This document shows, piece by piece, positions 16,278 to 26,057 of a DNA stretch of 32,032 nt. Positions within the stretch are counted from its first letter, which is position 1. Every line of letters starts with the position of its first letter. The position numbers and the translations under genes were made by a program. The notes under the pieces were generated by a model, which saw only the letters and a program-made list of their open reading frames with translations, was not told the DNA's origin and did no database searches. The DNA comes from a bacterium (GTDB lineage Bacteria; Bdellovibrionota_C; UBA2361; RFPC01): positions 1 to 32,032 of the forward strand of contig RFPC01000025.1 in NCBI GenBank assembly GCA_009926305.1, given 5' to 3'.

Positions 16278-17156
16278 ATGAAGCACCAATCGGCTGCACC
16301 AGATACTGAATCCGTCTCGACCCTCCTTTTAGGTGGGGGGTATGCGCTTTCCGCTCTTTCTCGTCTCCTCGAGCCCCATTCATTTGTAATTACCACACGA
16401 GATGGAGCAAAGGTTCAATCATGGACAAAGGCAGGGATTCATAGTGAACGAGTTCAATTGGACGATACGGCATCAATTCAAGCAATTTTTCGGAAGTATC
16501 CGAACATCCAAACCGTAATCGATAGTATCCCTCCACTCCCCTTACCGAATCCTACGCTCGGAGTAAAAAACCTGCTCGATTTGCTTCCAAATTCTGTAAA
16601 ACAAATTTTCTATCTCAGCACAACTGGCGTCTATGGAAAGCAGGATGGAAGCGTCGTAGATGAAGATACTGAGCGCACCCCTTTCTATCCGAGTGCTCAA
16701 GCGCGAGTTGCGGTTGAAGATCTTTACTTTGGGTTTTGCCAAGCCAGAACTACAACCTTTCGACTTTCTGGCATCTACGGTCTAGGACGTGGGGTTGGGC
16801 TGAGTATGAAAAATGGTACCTATCGACTGATTGAGAATGACATGCGGTATACCAATAGAATTCATGTTGATGACATCGCTGCTATTCTTCAGAAAGCTCT
16901 ACAGGTTGCAAAGCCCTTGCCCTCGGCGTTTAATCTTAGTGATGACTGCCCGACACTTGCTGAAGAAGTTTTCAGTTTTTACTCTCAGAAGTTCGGCATT
17001 CCTCCCGCTCAATACATTTCTCAGGCACAGGCTCAATCCATTGGTGGAAGACTCATCTTGAATCAACGAGTAGGTAACACCCTCGTGAAAGACTATTTTC
17101 AATATGAATTCCTTTATCCCTCCTTTAAAGCAGGAGCAGGCACAGAATTCGCCTAG
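16278..17156 (+). CDS. NAD(P)-dependent epimerase/dehydratase, YeeZ-like SDR
   Basis: A 292-aa extended SDR. The N-terminal Rossmann strand is TLLLGGGYALSALSRLL (about residues 15-31); the usual third Gly of GxxGxxG is replaced, as in atypical YeeZ-type members. The segment FYLSTTGVYGKQDGSVVDEDT (about 111-131) carries the Ser/Thr and Tyr region, and FRLSGIYGLGRG and NRIHVDDIA are typical of YeeZ-like proteins. These enzymes have no established substrate. It is divergent from the heme operon across a gap with repeated motifs. There is no clear Shine-Dalgarno at this ATG. It is followed after about 130 bp by the annexin-like repeat gene. Confidence 0.82.
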   Translation: MKHQSAAPDTESVSTLLLGGGYALSALSRLLEPHSFVITTRDGAKVQSWTKAGIHSERVQLDDTASIQAIFRKYPNIQTVIDSIPPLPLPNPTLGVKNLLDLLPNSVKQIFYLSTTGVYGKQDGSVVDEDTERTPFYPSAQARVAVEDLYFGFCQARTTTFRLSGIYGLGRGVGLSMKNGTYRLIENDMRYTNRIHVDDIAAILQKALQVAKPLPSAFNLSDDCPTLAEEVFSFYSQKFGIPPAQYISQAQAQSIGGRLILNQRVGNTLVKDYFQYEFLYPSFKAGAGTEFA

Positions 17157-17285
17157 GCAATACTACCATCAGCAGCCTGCTCGTGTTGCAGTATTCTCAC
17201 TAAAAAGCACTGAAAATTCTTATAGTTGGATGGAGAGCATTTCTTCGGTATCATGGAGAGTAATGCGCGTCATAAAGAAAGAGAA

Positions 17286-20252
17286 ATGACACAAGAAGAA
17301 GATTCCACGAATTCATATCGCTCGATTGCACAACGGCTCTTACACGCCCATAAAGAAAAGTTTGGTCAAGCCTTCGAGCGATTCTATCGGCCTGAGATTA
17401 TCCGTCGCGAGGGAAGCCCGCTAGAGCGTCTTGCCGAGGAGCCGCTTGCTCTCGTCCAGGGTTCGGATACTGGGGGCTTAAGCGATCCAGAGTTCAAGTC
17501 TTCGTTGAAGATCAATGCCAACCAACTTGCGGAAAAGCTGTACCATCTTGCTGCCAATGCTTGGGATAGGAATATCAACACGTACCTCAAGGCATTTGAT
17601 AATTATCTGGAAGAGTATACGTGCGAAGAACAGCGTATATTTCTCGAAGAGTTAGTCAGTGCATTTAAGAAGCAATACTCTGCGGAACTCCTGGAGCGTG
17701 GAGAAAGTATTGAGCTTATCGATCAAATAGTGAAAAGAACCGGGGAGTCCACTCGCACACGACTCGAGAAAGTCCTTGCTGGAGCAAACATTACCGAGCT
17801 AACCAAAGAGATCTGGGAACTATTTTTTAGTGCGGATTCGGGGAGCAAAGGGGAAATTGAGCGCATTCTTCTCGATCTTACAAATCACCAGATTCGGGAG
17901 CTTCGCGTTGCATTTGCAGACTATCCAGCTCTTCTCCTTGCAAACGTGTTAAAAGAGAATCTCCCAGAAATCAGTATTGAATCAGACGAAGAACACGAAC
18001 CGAAGAAACAGGATACAGAGAATAAAAAAGAAAAGAAGGTCGTCAACCAATTCAAGCTTGAAGCGCTTCGCTATCTACTAAGAGGAAGAGCTCCGTATGA
18101 AATTAAACGAATTGAAACAGCCTACAATGACGTCGTGAAGTCAGAGAAAGAACCAGATCTCCTAGAGCATATAACGCGTGCATTCCCGCTACAACTTCAC
18201 AACGAGCTACTGGGACTGCTTGAGGGTGAAAATCTGAAAGACTCTGCTGCTCGAATCATCAAACTCTTCACCGAGTATCAACAATCGCCCCCTAAGCCTA
18301 CTCCGCTACCACCGCGTATTAGCGAAAACTTACCTACCATTACACCTGAATATACATCATTCTTCTGGAGAAGAAGACTATTTCATGAATCATCAACTGC
18401 TTTTGACTACGAACTCGAGGGCTTTCAGGAGATTCTCGCTGAGGTTGGGCTCCTTTCTCCTTTTCTTCTAGAGCGTCTGGACGCAATGATACGTGAAGCA
18501 AGTGACTTGTCGCTTTCCCTAAGGCTCTATCCTCGGGGACGAGCAGATTCTCCAGCACGAACAGCTGAAAGATTAAGAGATGCCATTAGCAACTCTGAAA
18601 GCTCCCGCTGTGCTCTATCACATATTTATGGATACACTCCAGGAGAAATGGCTCGTGTACGCAAGGCGTACGCTACTCGCTACGGTGTCTCCCTCGAAGA
18701 AGATCTCACTCCCTACTTATCTGGGGATACATTTCAAGAGCGTCTCATAAAAGCTCAAGCATCCGGACTACTCCGTGCTCAGTTTCATGTCGATCTCCTC
18801 TCAATTTTCCTGCCCGCGGAAAAGCACCCGGCGGGAAGTGCTCTTACGACTACTCCTTTTGAGGAACGCCTTCATCAAACCGCTGTATTTTTGCAACAAG
18901 AAAAAATAGAGACCTTTGATGAACTGAGAGAACGTCTCAAGCAGATTGCTCCATCAAAGCTCTATATGCTCGAGGCTGAGTTTGAACTCACAACAGAACA
19001 ATCGCTAAGGCGCTTACTTCCCGTTTTTTCCTCGAAAGACAAGAAAAAAGCCCTTGCTCTTTTTAATGGGACTGATGTTCAGGTGGTCACTGCTGCCATG
19101 GTTGAAAACATGGAGGATGCGCTTGAAAAATATTGGATTGGGCTTTCAAATCAAGAAATTGAGGTTATCGACGAATCCTTTTCTCACGGGGCAAAACGTT
19201 CACTGCTTACTGTTCTTCTCGAGAAGCTTACCATTGCAGGAACGAATGTTGCTCTGATTCAGGAGGCACTCATACAGCTGCTCTCGGTCGAAGCGATTCA
19301 AATCCGGGAAGAATTACGAGCCATAAATCTGAAGCAAGAAGGTGCTTCAACGGAACCTGCCAGATGCATTATGGAGCTCCCGTATCCAGCGCTTCGCTTC
19401 CTAGAACATGCTTACAGCCAGAGATATGGAAGCCTCAGGAGACATCTCCTTTCACTTGTATCTGGCGGATTCATTACAGAAGAGTGGTTTGGCAAACTGA
19501 TATATAGACTCGAAGGGATTGATTCCGCAATCATCGACGAGATTGAGATTGGGCTTTCAGAAAATGACTCGAAAAAGTTAAGGATGATATTTTTGGAGTT
19601 AGGATATCAGTGCCGAACCGTTGAAGAAGTCTTTCTTTTGGAAAACCAAAACGAATCGATAAAAACTGCCATTATGGGAATGAGCGGTGCTGAAGATGAG
19701 CGAGCTGAATCAGTCCTCTACTTCCTTGGATACTATCCAGACAAAGTTGCCAAGTTCGTGGAGGAGGCGCTAGCCGAGAACGAGGTAAGCGTTAGGACGA
19801 AAAGGCTGCAAGAAATCTTTAGAGATCCGTTAAATCCAGCTTCTCCAAATCCTTTACTTCCAGGCGACCTAAACTGGATTAATGAAATGTACATCCAGGT
19901 AAGACGGAGATTCTTCTTGCAAACTGGCGGTTTTCTCATGCCCCAATTACTCGATAGCGGAATACCTCTGGAACTCTCAACGAGTTTAAAACTTCAATTA
20001 TTTGGTTCGGATACTTCTCTCATCGTGGATGAGATTGCAGATACGATAAGCAATCAGGATGCGGACGAGGCGCTCGCTCAGTATCTTTGCTCGCGACTGA
20101 AAGACTCTCCTCCCCGGTATATCAGAGGCATTAGAGAGCTTTTCTCGTGCCTGTACCCAAAAGAATCTCTAGAGGAACGACTGAAAAAATCACCATCTTC
20201 GAAAGCGAAGAAGGCACTTGAAGTTCTTCTTCGTTCGGGCTCATATCAATAG
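17286..20252 (+). CDS. Giant annexin-like helical-repeat protein
   Basis: A soluble protein of about 988 aa without signal or membrane segments, predicted almost wholly helical. It contains recurrent units resembling the annexin repeat. The clearest is at about 421-490, where L-x-x-A-I, then GYTPGEMARVRKAYATRYG, SLEEDL and LSGDTF follow the annexin order. A second at about 654-740 has LEHAYSQRYGSLRRHLLSL and SGGF. Degenerate units are visible near 126, 277, 564, 868 and 951. The Ca-binding GxGT loops of eukaryotic annexins are not evident. Residues about 230-255 form a Glu/Lys-rich spacer. Upstream in-frame starts exist at TTG 17226 and ATG 17253; 17286 is chosen for its purine-rich leader. 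Membrane or lipid binding is inferred, not shown. Confidence 0.75.
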   Translation: MTQEEDSTNSYRSIAQRLLHAHKEKFGQAFERFYRPEIIRREGSPLERLAEEPLALVQGSDTGGLSDPEFKSSLKINANQLAEKLYHLAANAWDRNINTYLKAFDNYLEEYTCEEQRIFLEELVSAFKKQYSAELLERGESIELIDQIVKRTGESTRTRLEKVLAGANITELTKEIWELFFSADSGSKGEIERILLDLTNHQIRELRVAFADYPALLLANVLKENLPEISIESDEEHEPKKQDTENKKEKKVVNQFKLEALRYLLRGRAPYEIKRIETAYNDVVKSEKEPDLLEHITRAFPLQLHNELLGLLEGENLKDSAARIIKLFTEYQQSPPKPTPLPPRISENLPTITPEYTSFFWRRRLFHESSTAFDYELEGFQEILAEVGLLSPFLLERLDAMIREASDLSLSLRLYPRGRADSPARTAERLRDAISNSESSRCALSHIYGYTPGEMARVRKAYATRYGVSLEEDLTPYLSGDTFQERLIKAQASGLLRAQFHVDLLSIFLPAEKHPAGSALTTTPFEERLHQTAVFLQQEKIETFDELRERLKQIAPSKLYMLEAEFELTTEQSLRRLLPVFSSKDKKKALALFNGTDVQVVTAAMVENMEDALEKYWIGLSNQEIEVIDESFSHGAKRSLLTVLLEKLTIAGTNVALIQEALIQLLSVEAIQIREELRAINLKQEGASTEPARCIMELPYPALRFLEHAYSQRYGSLRRHLLSLVSGGFITEEWFGKLIYRLEGIDSAIIDEIEIGLSENDSKKLRMIFLELGYQCRTVEEVFLLENQNESIKTAIMGMSGAEDERAESVLYFLGYYPDKVAKFVEEALAENEVSVRTKRLQEIFRDPLNPASPNPLLPGDLNWINEMYIQVRRRFFLQTGGFLMPQLLDSGIPLELSTSLKLQLFGSDTSLIVDEIADTISNQDADEALAQYLCSRLKDSPPRYIRGIRELFSCLYPKESLEERLKKSPSSKAKKALEVLLRSGSYQ

Positions 20253-20361
20253 TGAGAGCTTATCTCTCTTATAGGTATTCCCATGCTATTTAGCACTGCA
20301 CGTCCCACTCATATATATCCTCTTTGACGATACACGTCTCTGTCAATTGGTGAAGAGCTTC

Positions 20362-22287
20362 TCACTCCTGAAGGTAATGTTGCTCAAACGCTCTCGCTAT
20401 AAGTTCTGCATAGGCTGGACTTGGATGGTCATCATCGAGATATAAAGACACGCCGTCGCTTGTATTCAGGCATCGACCTTTCACGGACGTATCACAAACA
20501 AGTGCCTCGGGCCTAAAAACCGAAACTCTCTCTAGTGATTCTAATTGTTCTAACATCGAAAGAATCTGTTTATTCTCGTTCTGATATACTTCATATGAAG
20601 TCGTAATCGGAAGGAGATTAATTTGGCCAGAGTTCTCCAATCTCTGCAGCCGATGGGGCACATGCCAGCCAGCCTCAGGTATTTGAGAAAAAACGACTAC
20701 CTCTTTCTTTTTGGAGAGTTTTCGTATCTGTTCAATCAAATGATTTACTAAAGTAGTATTTTCATCACTTATTATGTAGTTTTGGCCACTGACTCCAGTT
20801 TCGACCCCACCCTCGCCATTGTTAAAACGCTTTCCAAAAAGATTAAGTCTCCACCGCGCAGCAAAAATAACTGTTGCTGAGGTGCGGCTCAAAAACTCCC
20901 AGTAGTCGTTCTTGTCTTTTACGCATGCTCTTTGAAAAGGCTTGCGTGACGTGTCAGGGATAGGAAGACATGCATCTCTCAAGAGAGTAATCAGGCCTCC
21001 GTTGTGATTCTCTATAACCTCTCTTAGTTTTTTACTCACACTTTCTGCATGCGAGTCCCCGACGAGAATAAAGTTCCTTCCATTTTCCTGAAAACATTTC
21101 TCAGAAATTTTTTTAGGATGCGCATCGTCATCAAATCCATTTCTTACAACACACTCGCTTGTATCCTTCCAGTCAAAATACAACCCTGGTGATGAACCAT
21201 AGATAGAGCCTACGAAGCCACCGACGAGTAATATAACTGCGGGGAAAGACAGAGCCGTAAACACTTTTTCTCGTGACATGAATCCATGTTTTCGAAATGG
21301 CGCTTCTATGAATCTCCAGCTCAGGTATGCAAGCACGAGAGAGAGAAAGGATAAGCCAAGCAGGGTTATCTCGTCAGGAGCATGAAGACTTCTGACTCGC
21401 TGAAACGCAAATAATGGCTGATGCCATAAATAGGCCGAGTAACTTATTAGCCCAATCATGACAAATGGCTTTCGGCTCAACACGGTGGCCACCAAGGTTC
21501 CTGTACTTCCATAGAGGAGAACGAGCACTGTTCCTAAAACTGGGAGAAGAGAATAGTAGCTTGGAAACGGGGTGCCGCGATCATAGAAAAAAACCGAACA
21601 TACCACCGCTATAAGCCCGAACGAGGACAGCGTGTTATTAGCGAAAGTTTGTTTTTTCCTTGTAATAAGTGCGGCGATAGCTCCGCTCAGCAACTCCCAT
21701 CCTCGTGCTGGAGCCAGGTAGAAATTTGCAGATGCAGCTTCCCTCCAGCCAATTTCACACAGAACAAAACTCATTATCCCTAAAAAGACACAGATATGAA
21801 CGAGTAAAGATTTTCGATATTTCCATAGATACAGAAGGAGGATTGGAAAAAAAATATAAAACTGCTCTTCAACTGCCAGGCTCCATGTATGTAGTAGGGG
21901 CTTTTCTTCAGCTGCTGTTTCAAAGTAACCGCTCTTGCTCCAGAAAAATATATTTGAAACGAAAAAAACTGTGGCTATCACGCTCTCTGAGAACTCGAGT
22001 AATTGATCCGGCAACAACCAAAGCCATGCGAGGGGCATGCATACAATCATCACAGCAAATAAAGCTGGCAATATTCGTCTTATGCGCCGCTCATAAAAAT
22101 AAGCGAGGCTAAATTTCCCACGCTCAAGATCATCTATAAGGATGCCTGTGATCAAGAATCCACTAATAACGAAGAACACATCGACGCCGACAAACCCTCC
22201 ACTAAAACCGCTCACGCCAGCATGGAATAAAATCACTGGAACAACAGCGAGAGCTCTTAGTCCATCTATCTCTGGGCGATACTGCAT
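20362..22287 (-). CDS. OafA-type acyltransferase-3 with C-terminal SGNH domain
   Basis: A 641-aa protein. Residues 1-365 form the ten-or-so-helix acyltransferase-3 domain opening with YRPEIDGLRALAVVPVILFH, including the essential His22 and the R/E-rich FYERRIRRILPAL. Residues about 400-641 form a periplasmic SGNH domain with GDSHA (410-414) and DDDH (618-621) supplying the Ser, Asp and His. This is the OafA/PatA-like layout that O-acetylates LPS O-antigen, capsule or other surface glycans using cytosolic acetyl-CoA. No glycan locus is adjacent, so the acceptor is unknown. AGGA lies 9 bases before the ATG. It converges with the annexin-like gene. Confidence 0.94.
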   Translation of the reverse strand: MQYRPEIDGLRALAVVPVILFHAGVSGFSGGFVGVDVFFVISGFLITGILIDDLERGKFSLAYFYERRIRRILPALFAVMIVCMPLAWLWLLPDQLLEFSESVIATVFFVSNIFFWSKSGYFETAAEEKPLLHTWSLAVEEQFYIFFPILLLYLWKYRKSLLVHICVFLGIMSFVLCEIGWREAASANFYLAPARGWELLSGAIAALITRKKQTFANNTLSSFGLIAVVCSVFFYDRGTPFPSYYSLLPVLGTVLVLLYGSTGTLVATVLSRKPFVMIGLISYSAYLWHQPLFAFQRVRSLHAPDEITLLGLSFLSLVLAYLSWRFIEAPFRKHGFMSREKVFTALSFPAVILLVGGFVGSIYGSSPGLYFDWKDTSECVVRNGFDDDAHPKKISEKCFQENGRNFILVGDSHAESVSKKLREVIENHNGGLITLLRDACLPIPDTSRKPFQRACVKDKNDYWEFLSRTSATVIFAARWRLNLFGKRFNNGEGGVETGVSGQNYIISDENTTLVNHLIEQIRKLSKKKEVVVFSQIPEAGWHVPHRLQRLENSGQINLLPITTSYEVYQNENKQILSMLEQLESLERVSVFRPEALVCDTSVKGRCLNTSDGVSLYLDDDHPSPAYAELIARAFEQHYLQE

Positions 22288-22906
22288 CCTCTATAATCCT
22301 AGTAAGACAACGATACATATTATGCATCCCCCTCTCTCACGTACCACCATCTTTTTTTCATTGGATGACGAACCGATGAGACGACCTCCTCCGATTAACA
22401 CTCTGTCATGGGAAATCCGCTACGAACCAAAGACCCATCTCTTTACCGCCTCATTACCACCCACACGGTACTAGCTGAGATGTGGCTCATGCCTACTGCT
22501 AAGAATACAAAGCTCATAGGAGGTATCCTTGCTCGAGTGCCATTCTCATTCCTTTTTCAATTACTGAGCTTACGATCGGCTATACGCCGACTCTTCTGGT
22601 TATTTCCACCATCTGGGGGCCGCTTGTCCTGTTTATGACTTTACGATTTCTTTGCCATAAGAAAGCACTCGGGAAGACGAGATGACTTAATGAATTTCGA
22701 CACAGAGCGCTAGAATTGAGGAAACTAGCGAAGATTACTTAGCAAGACATTGAAACAACTAGTATTTATCAGAACATATCTTCAATATCTCATAGTAGGC
22801 GAGACCTCGTTACAATAGGAGTCCTGCTAAACGTAAAGAATCTGGAGCAGCCCGCCGTTATTTCTAAGAGAGACATAGAACCTATTTTCAGAAACATAGC
22901 TGCTAT
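22288..22906. other. 619-bp intergenic region holding direct repeat copy A
   Basis: The stretch between the acyltransferase start and the secreted-protein gene. It holds repeat copy A (22329-22427). Open frames across it are short, lack ribosome sites and resemble nothing known, so no gene is called. TACAAT at 22811-22816 could be a -10 for the gene at 22907, but no -35 is convincing at the proper distance. Nothing else was seen. Confidence 0.6.
22329..22427. repeat. 99-bp direct repeat, copy A
   Basis: It matches copy B (24006-24104) over 99 bases with six mismatches and no gaps (counted by eye), in the same orientation and 1677 bases apart. The end of the match falls on GTTCGTAG (minus strand), the last two codons and stop of proS in copy B. 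Weaker similarity seems to run a further 20 or so bases into proS. Copy A therefore looks like a partial duplicate of the proS 3' end and its downstream region. Confidence 0.9.
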
Positions 22907-23968
22907 ATGAACTACAACACCCTCTATTCTCTTCGATCCCCGACGGCTACTGTTATCAAGAGTATCCTAGTCGGGATTCTCATTTTTGCCCTCTACCCAT
23001 TCTCCTCTCAAGCAAAGGCAGAGACAAACGTGATCGAACTTGATAATGCGTCGTTCATACAATTACTGCAGGCGGTTACTCCACGGGATTCAAAAGCGGA
23101 CAAAATAAGAGAAGCCCTAATGGATATCATCACACGAGCGCCAGAGTCCGTTTGGGGAGTCGAGGTAAGTGACTCAGGGAACTCAGGTCTCTTTACAGCT
23201 CTAGGAGCTCTCGAGAACATTTTACGACTCGATACTGCTGGAGGCCAGATCTATGAACCAGGACTACTTACCAACTATTCTTCCCCACTAAATGGCGATC
23301 CAAACTTAAGTGGAATTTGTGTAATCATCGGTGCAGCAAATTCGGTTTGGAACACGCTAAAACTTGGGAATAAAAAAGATGCTACTGACAGCAAAGGAAA
23401 CTTCGAAAAAGAGTTTCTCAAGAAAATAAAAAATGCAACATCCAATCCATCTCAGTGGGGGGTCTCTACGGAGGAATACTCAACGGTCTATTCAGCGATA
23501 GCCGGAGAAAAGATTACGTGCGAGACCTCGCTTCTTAAAGGTCCCAAAGATATTAACCGCTGGAAAAAGCAGTTACTATCTGACCTAGCAAAAGGCTATG
23601 ACTGTAGCCTGAGTATCCGAAAGACGGGAATATTTGATCCTAATAACGGGACAATTGAAATGGCTTGGGGACATAATTGGAAGGTAAACTCTGGACATAA
23701 TGCCGGTGATGGAAAAGTGTCATTAAACCTTCTCGAAACTGGTAGGCAAGGAGATGGAAACGGACACAACGTGCAGGCGGAGGGGCGTTCAACACAGCGC
23801 CTCTCTATAAAACCCAATACATTTAAGCCTGGCGAGTTCAGCATTCATATGTTTAAAGGTATAGATAGGCATCTCTGGAACCACTTTTTGAAAAATCAAC
23901 TCAATGATGAAGTAGAGGCAACATGCTGCTACCCTGATAGTAAGCAAGATTCCGCAAACTTCAATTGA
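22907..23968 (+). CDS. Secreted hypothetical protein between direct repeats
   Basis: A 353-aa precursor with an N-terminal hydrophobic signal (residues about 14-34) and probable cleavage after SSQAKA (residue 38). The mature protein is polar and has several Cys (including a CC pair in ATCCYPD near the end). A Gly/His/Asn-rich tract (about 249-285, with GHNWKVNSGHNAGDG) could bind metal or form a beta-rich surface. No family is recognised. There is no Shine-Dalgarno before the ATG. The gene sits alone between two 99-bp direct repeats, which suggests insertion or duplication around it. An exported effector or structural protein is possible, but no function is claimed. Confidence 0.7.
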   Translation: MNYNTLYSLRSPTATVIKSILVGILIFALYPFSSQAKAETNVIELDNASFIQLLQAVTPRDSKADKIREALMDIITRAPESVWGVEVSDSGNSGLFTALGALENILRLDTAGGQIYEPGLLTNYSSPLNGDPNLSGICVIIGAANSVWNTLKLGNKKDATDSKGNFEKEFLKKIKNATSNPSQWGVSTEEYSTVYSAIAGEKITCETSLLKGPKDINRWKKQLLSDLAKGYDCSLSIRKTGIFDPNNGTIEMAWGHNWKVNSGHNAGDGKVSLNLLETGRQGDGNGHNVQAEGRSTQRLSIKPNTFKPGEFSIHMFKGIDRHLWNHFLKNQLNDEVEATCCYPDSKQDSANFN

Positions 23969-24005
23969 TACAATATCATGGGTAATCTGCCCCTGTAATC
24001 AGGTG

Positions 24006-24104
24006 CCCCTCTCTCAAGTACCACCATCTTTTTTTCATTGGATGACGAACCGATGGGACGGCCTCCTCCGATTAACACCATGTCATGGGAAATCCACTAC
24101 GAAC
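24006..24104. repeat. 99-bp direct repeat, copy B, overlapping the proS 3' end
   Basis: The partner of 22329-22427. Its right end covers the stop and last codons of proS, and the rest is the region just downstream of proS. CCATGTCATGG within it is an inverted repeat that copy A has lost by two changes. If copy B is the original, it may include proS transcript-end signals, though no U-tract hairpin is obvious. Confidence 0.9.
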
Positions 24105-25839
24105 GAGAGATCCCTTCCTCTGCCGCAGCAAGAAAACTCTGAATATGCTCGTGAATCAGGTGAGAGGCAACTATCGTACTTTCCTGCCCGCTCCTTTGCT
24201 TTACCTCTACCCCACCATTTTTTAGCGACCGTTCGCTTACCGTGACTCGCAAAGGAATCCCTATAAGATCAGCATCAGAAAACTTCTCCCCCGCCCTCAG
24301 CTCACGGTCATCATAAAGCGTCTCTACCCCACGCAAACGTAGCTCATCATACAGCCGCTCCGCCTCTTCTCGAATTGCTGCCTTTTCAAAATTAAGCCCT
24401 ATGAGATGGACTTGATACGGCGCAATATGTAGCGGCCAGATAATCCCCTTTTCATCGTGACTACTTTCAACAACCGCTGCTGCTATACGAGTAATCCCGA
24501 TCCCATAACACCCCATCACCAATGGGCGACTTTCTCCGTCTTTCGTTCGAAAGTTGGCCCCCATCTGAGAAGAGTACTGTGTTCCAAGTTGAAAAATGTG
24601 GCCGACCTCAATCCCGCGAGTCTCAGCTAACACACCATGCTCGCAGCGAGGACACCCATCCCCACACTTTGCCAACTTAAAGTCGCCAAACTCTGGTCTC
24701 TCAAGGTCTCTTCCAAAATTCACATCGATATTGTGATAGTGAGTCTGATTCGCACCACATTCAAAATTGACTCTTCTATCAACAAAATTATCTGAAACTA
24801 TCTTTACATGATCAGGTAGACCAATCGGCCCCGCATAGCCGACCTCAGCATTCGTGAGCTCTTTTATCTGCTCAGGCGAGCACAACCGCAAGATTTTACA
24901 ACCAAGATAATTTGCTACCTTTAACCCATTAACGTCACTATCTCCTCGCACCATTACTGCAACAACGCTATCATCCGCATTGAAAAGTAGCGTTTTCGTG
25001 GTCTTCCAAATCGGAATACCGAGATGCGCAGCAAGTGGTTCAACGCCTATCAGATTTTCGCCCAAGACCTCCTTCATCGGAAGCACCTCAGCGTCTTGCT
25101 CATACTCTTGCAATCGGGACTCTGCTCGCTCAAGATTTGCTGCATAATCACATGCGTTACAAAACATTATGGTATCTTCACCAGAATCAGCTAAGGCCAT
25201 GAATTCGCGGCTTACAGCCCCTCCTATCGCTCCTGAATCAGCCTCTACCGATCGATAGGCAAATCCCATCCGTTTGCAAATTTTATGGTACGCCTGATCC
25301 ATGAGATGAAATGAATGCTCCAATCCCTCCCGATCCGCATCAAAACTATACGCATCCTTCATTATGAATTCACGCGCCCGCATAAGACCAAAGCGCGGAC
25401 GAATCTCATCACGAAACTTTGTCTGAATCTGGTACAGAGTAAGAGGTAAATCTTTATACGAATCCACTTCGCGACGAACGATATCGGTAATAACCTCCTC
25501 ATGCGTTGGCCCAAGACAAACAGTAGCGCCGCGACGGTCCTCAAACGAAAACATTATCCCGTCGAGAACCGTGTACCGCTCCCATCGCTCTGACTCCTGC
25601 CAAAGCTCTTTCGGCTGAAGAGCAGCCATCAACAACTCCTGTGCTCCAGCTGCATTCATCTCTTGTCGCACAATTTCACTAATCTTCATCAGAGTTCTGT
25701 GGAGCAAAGGAAGATAGGAGTAGGTGCCAGCTGAGATCTGTTTAAGATAACCAGCTCTTAACAGAAACTGATGCGATTTTGTATGGGCATCTCTAGGCAC
25801 CTGTCTCGAAGTGCGGACCAATAACCGTGATTGGCGCAT
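24097..25839 (-). CDS. proS: Prolyl-tRNA synthetase, bacterial type with editing domain
   Basis: A 580-aa class II synthetase (E. coli 572). Motif 2 appears as KFRDEIRPRFGLMRAREFIM (141-160) and motif 3 as GCYGIGITR (443-451). Between them lies the INS editing domain (about 225-405), with FCNACDYAANLERAE at its entry and Lys282 in TTKTLLF, the residue placed to deacylate Ala-tRNA(Pro). The anticodon-binding domain fills about 470-580. The protein charges tRNA(Pro). GGGGGAG lies about 7 bases before the ATG. The last 8 bases of the gene lie in repeat copy B. It is divergent from hemB across a 218-bp gap. All catalytic parts are intact. Confidence 0.97.
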   Translation of the reverse strand: MRQSRLLVRTSRQVPRDAHTKSHQFLLRAGYLKQISAGTYSYLPLLHRTLMKISEIVRQEMNAAGAQELLMAALQPKELWQESERWERYTVLDGIMFSFEDRRGATVCLGPTHEEVITDIVRREVDSYKDLPLTLYQIQTKFRDEIRPRFGLMRAREFIMKDAYSFDADREGLEHSFHLMDQAYHKICKRMGFAYRSVEADSGAIGGAVSREFMALADSGEDTIMFCNACDYAANLERAESRLQEYEQDAEVLPMKEVLGENLIGVEPLAAHLGIPIWKTTKTLLFNADDSVVAVMVRGDSDVNGLKVANYLGCKILRLCSPEQIKELTNAEVGYAGPIGLPDHVKIVSDNFVDRRVNFECGANQTHYHNIDVNFGRDLERPEFGDFKLAKCGDGCPRCEHGVLAETRGIEVGHIFQLGTQYSSQMGANFRTKDGESRPLVMGCYGIGITRIAAAVVESSHDEKGIIWPLHIAPYQVHLIGLNFEKAAIREEAERLYDELRLRGVETLYDDRELRAGEKFSDADLIGIPLRVTVSERSLKNGGVEVKQRSGQESTIVASHLIHEHIQSFLAAAEEGISRS

Positions 25840-26057
25840 TTTCTAACTCCCCCTTGCTTTTGAGTCTATCCTAAAGGAAATCGGAATCCTAACAGTTTTT
25901 ACTTTCTTATCAGACTCATTCTCTACTGCTTTCGCATGATGGAAGAAGATGATTACACCTATTCATGTTACTCCCCGAGGACAGATAGCTATTGCTATTC
26001 AGGAGCGAAAAAGACATAACAATAAGCGCATAAAACACCATTCAGGACACACAACAG

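Noticed and set aside
20254-20268. GAGAG-CTTAT-CTCTC hairpin after the annexin-like gene as a terminator
   Set aside because: Only five pairs and no U-run follows; too weak to call.
22142-22638. Open frames on the plus strand across the acyltransferase start and repeat copy A
   Set aside because: They overlap the conserved N-terminus of the acyltransferase or the repeat, have no ribosome site and resemble no protein; the shared reading of the two repeat copies is better explained by DNA duplication.
22428-24005. Insertion sequence or composite transposon between the direct repeats
   Set aside because: No transposase or integrase and no terminal inverted repeats are seen; only the direct repeats are supported.
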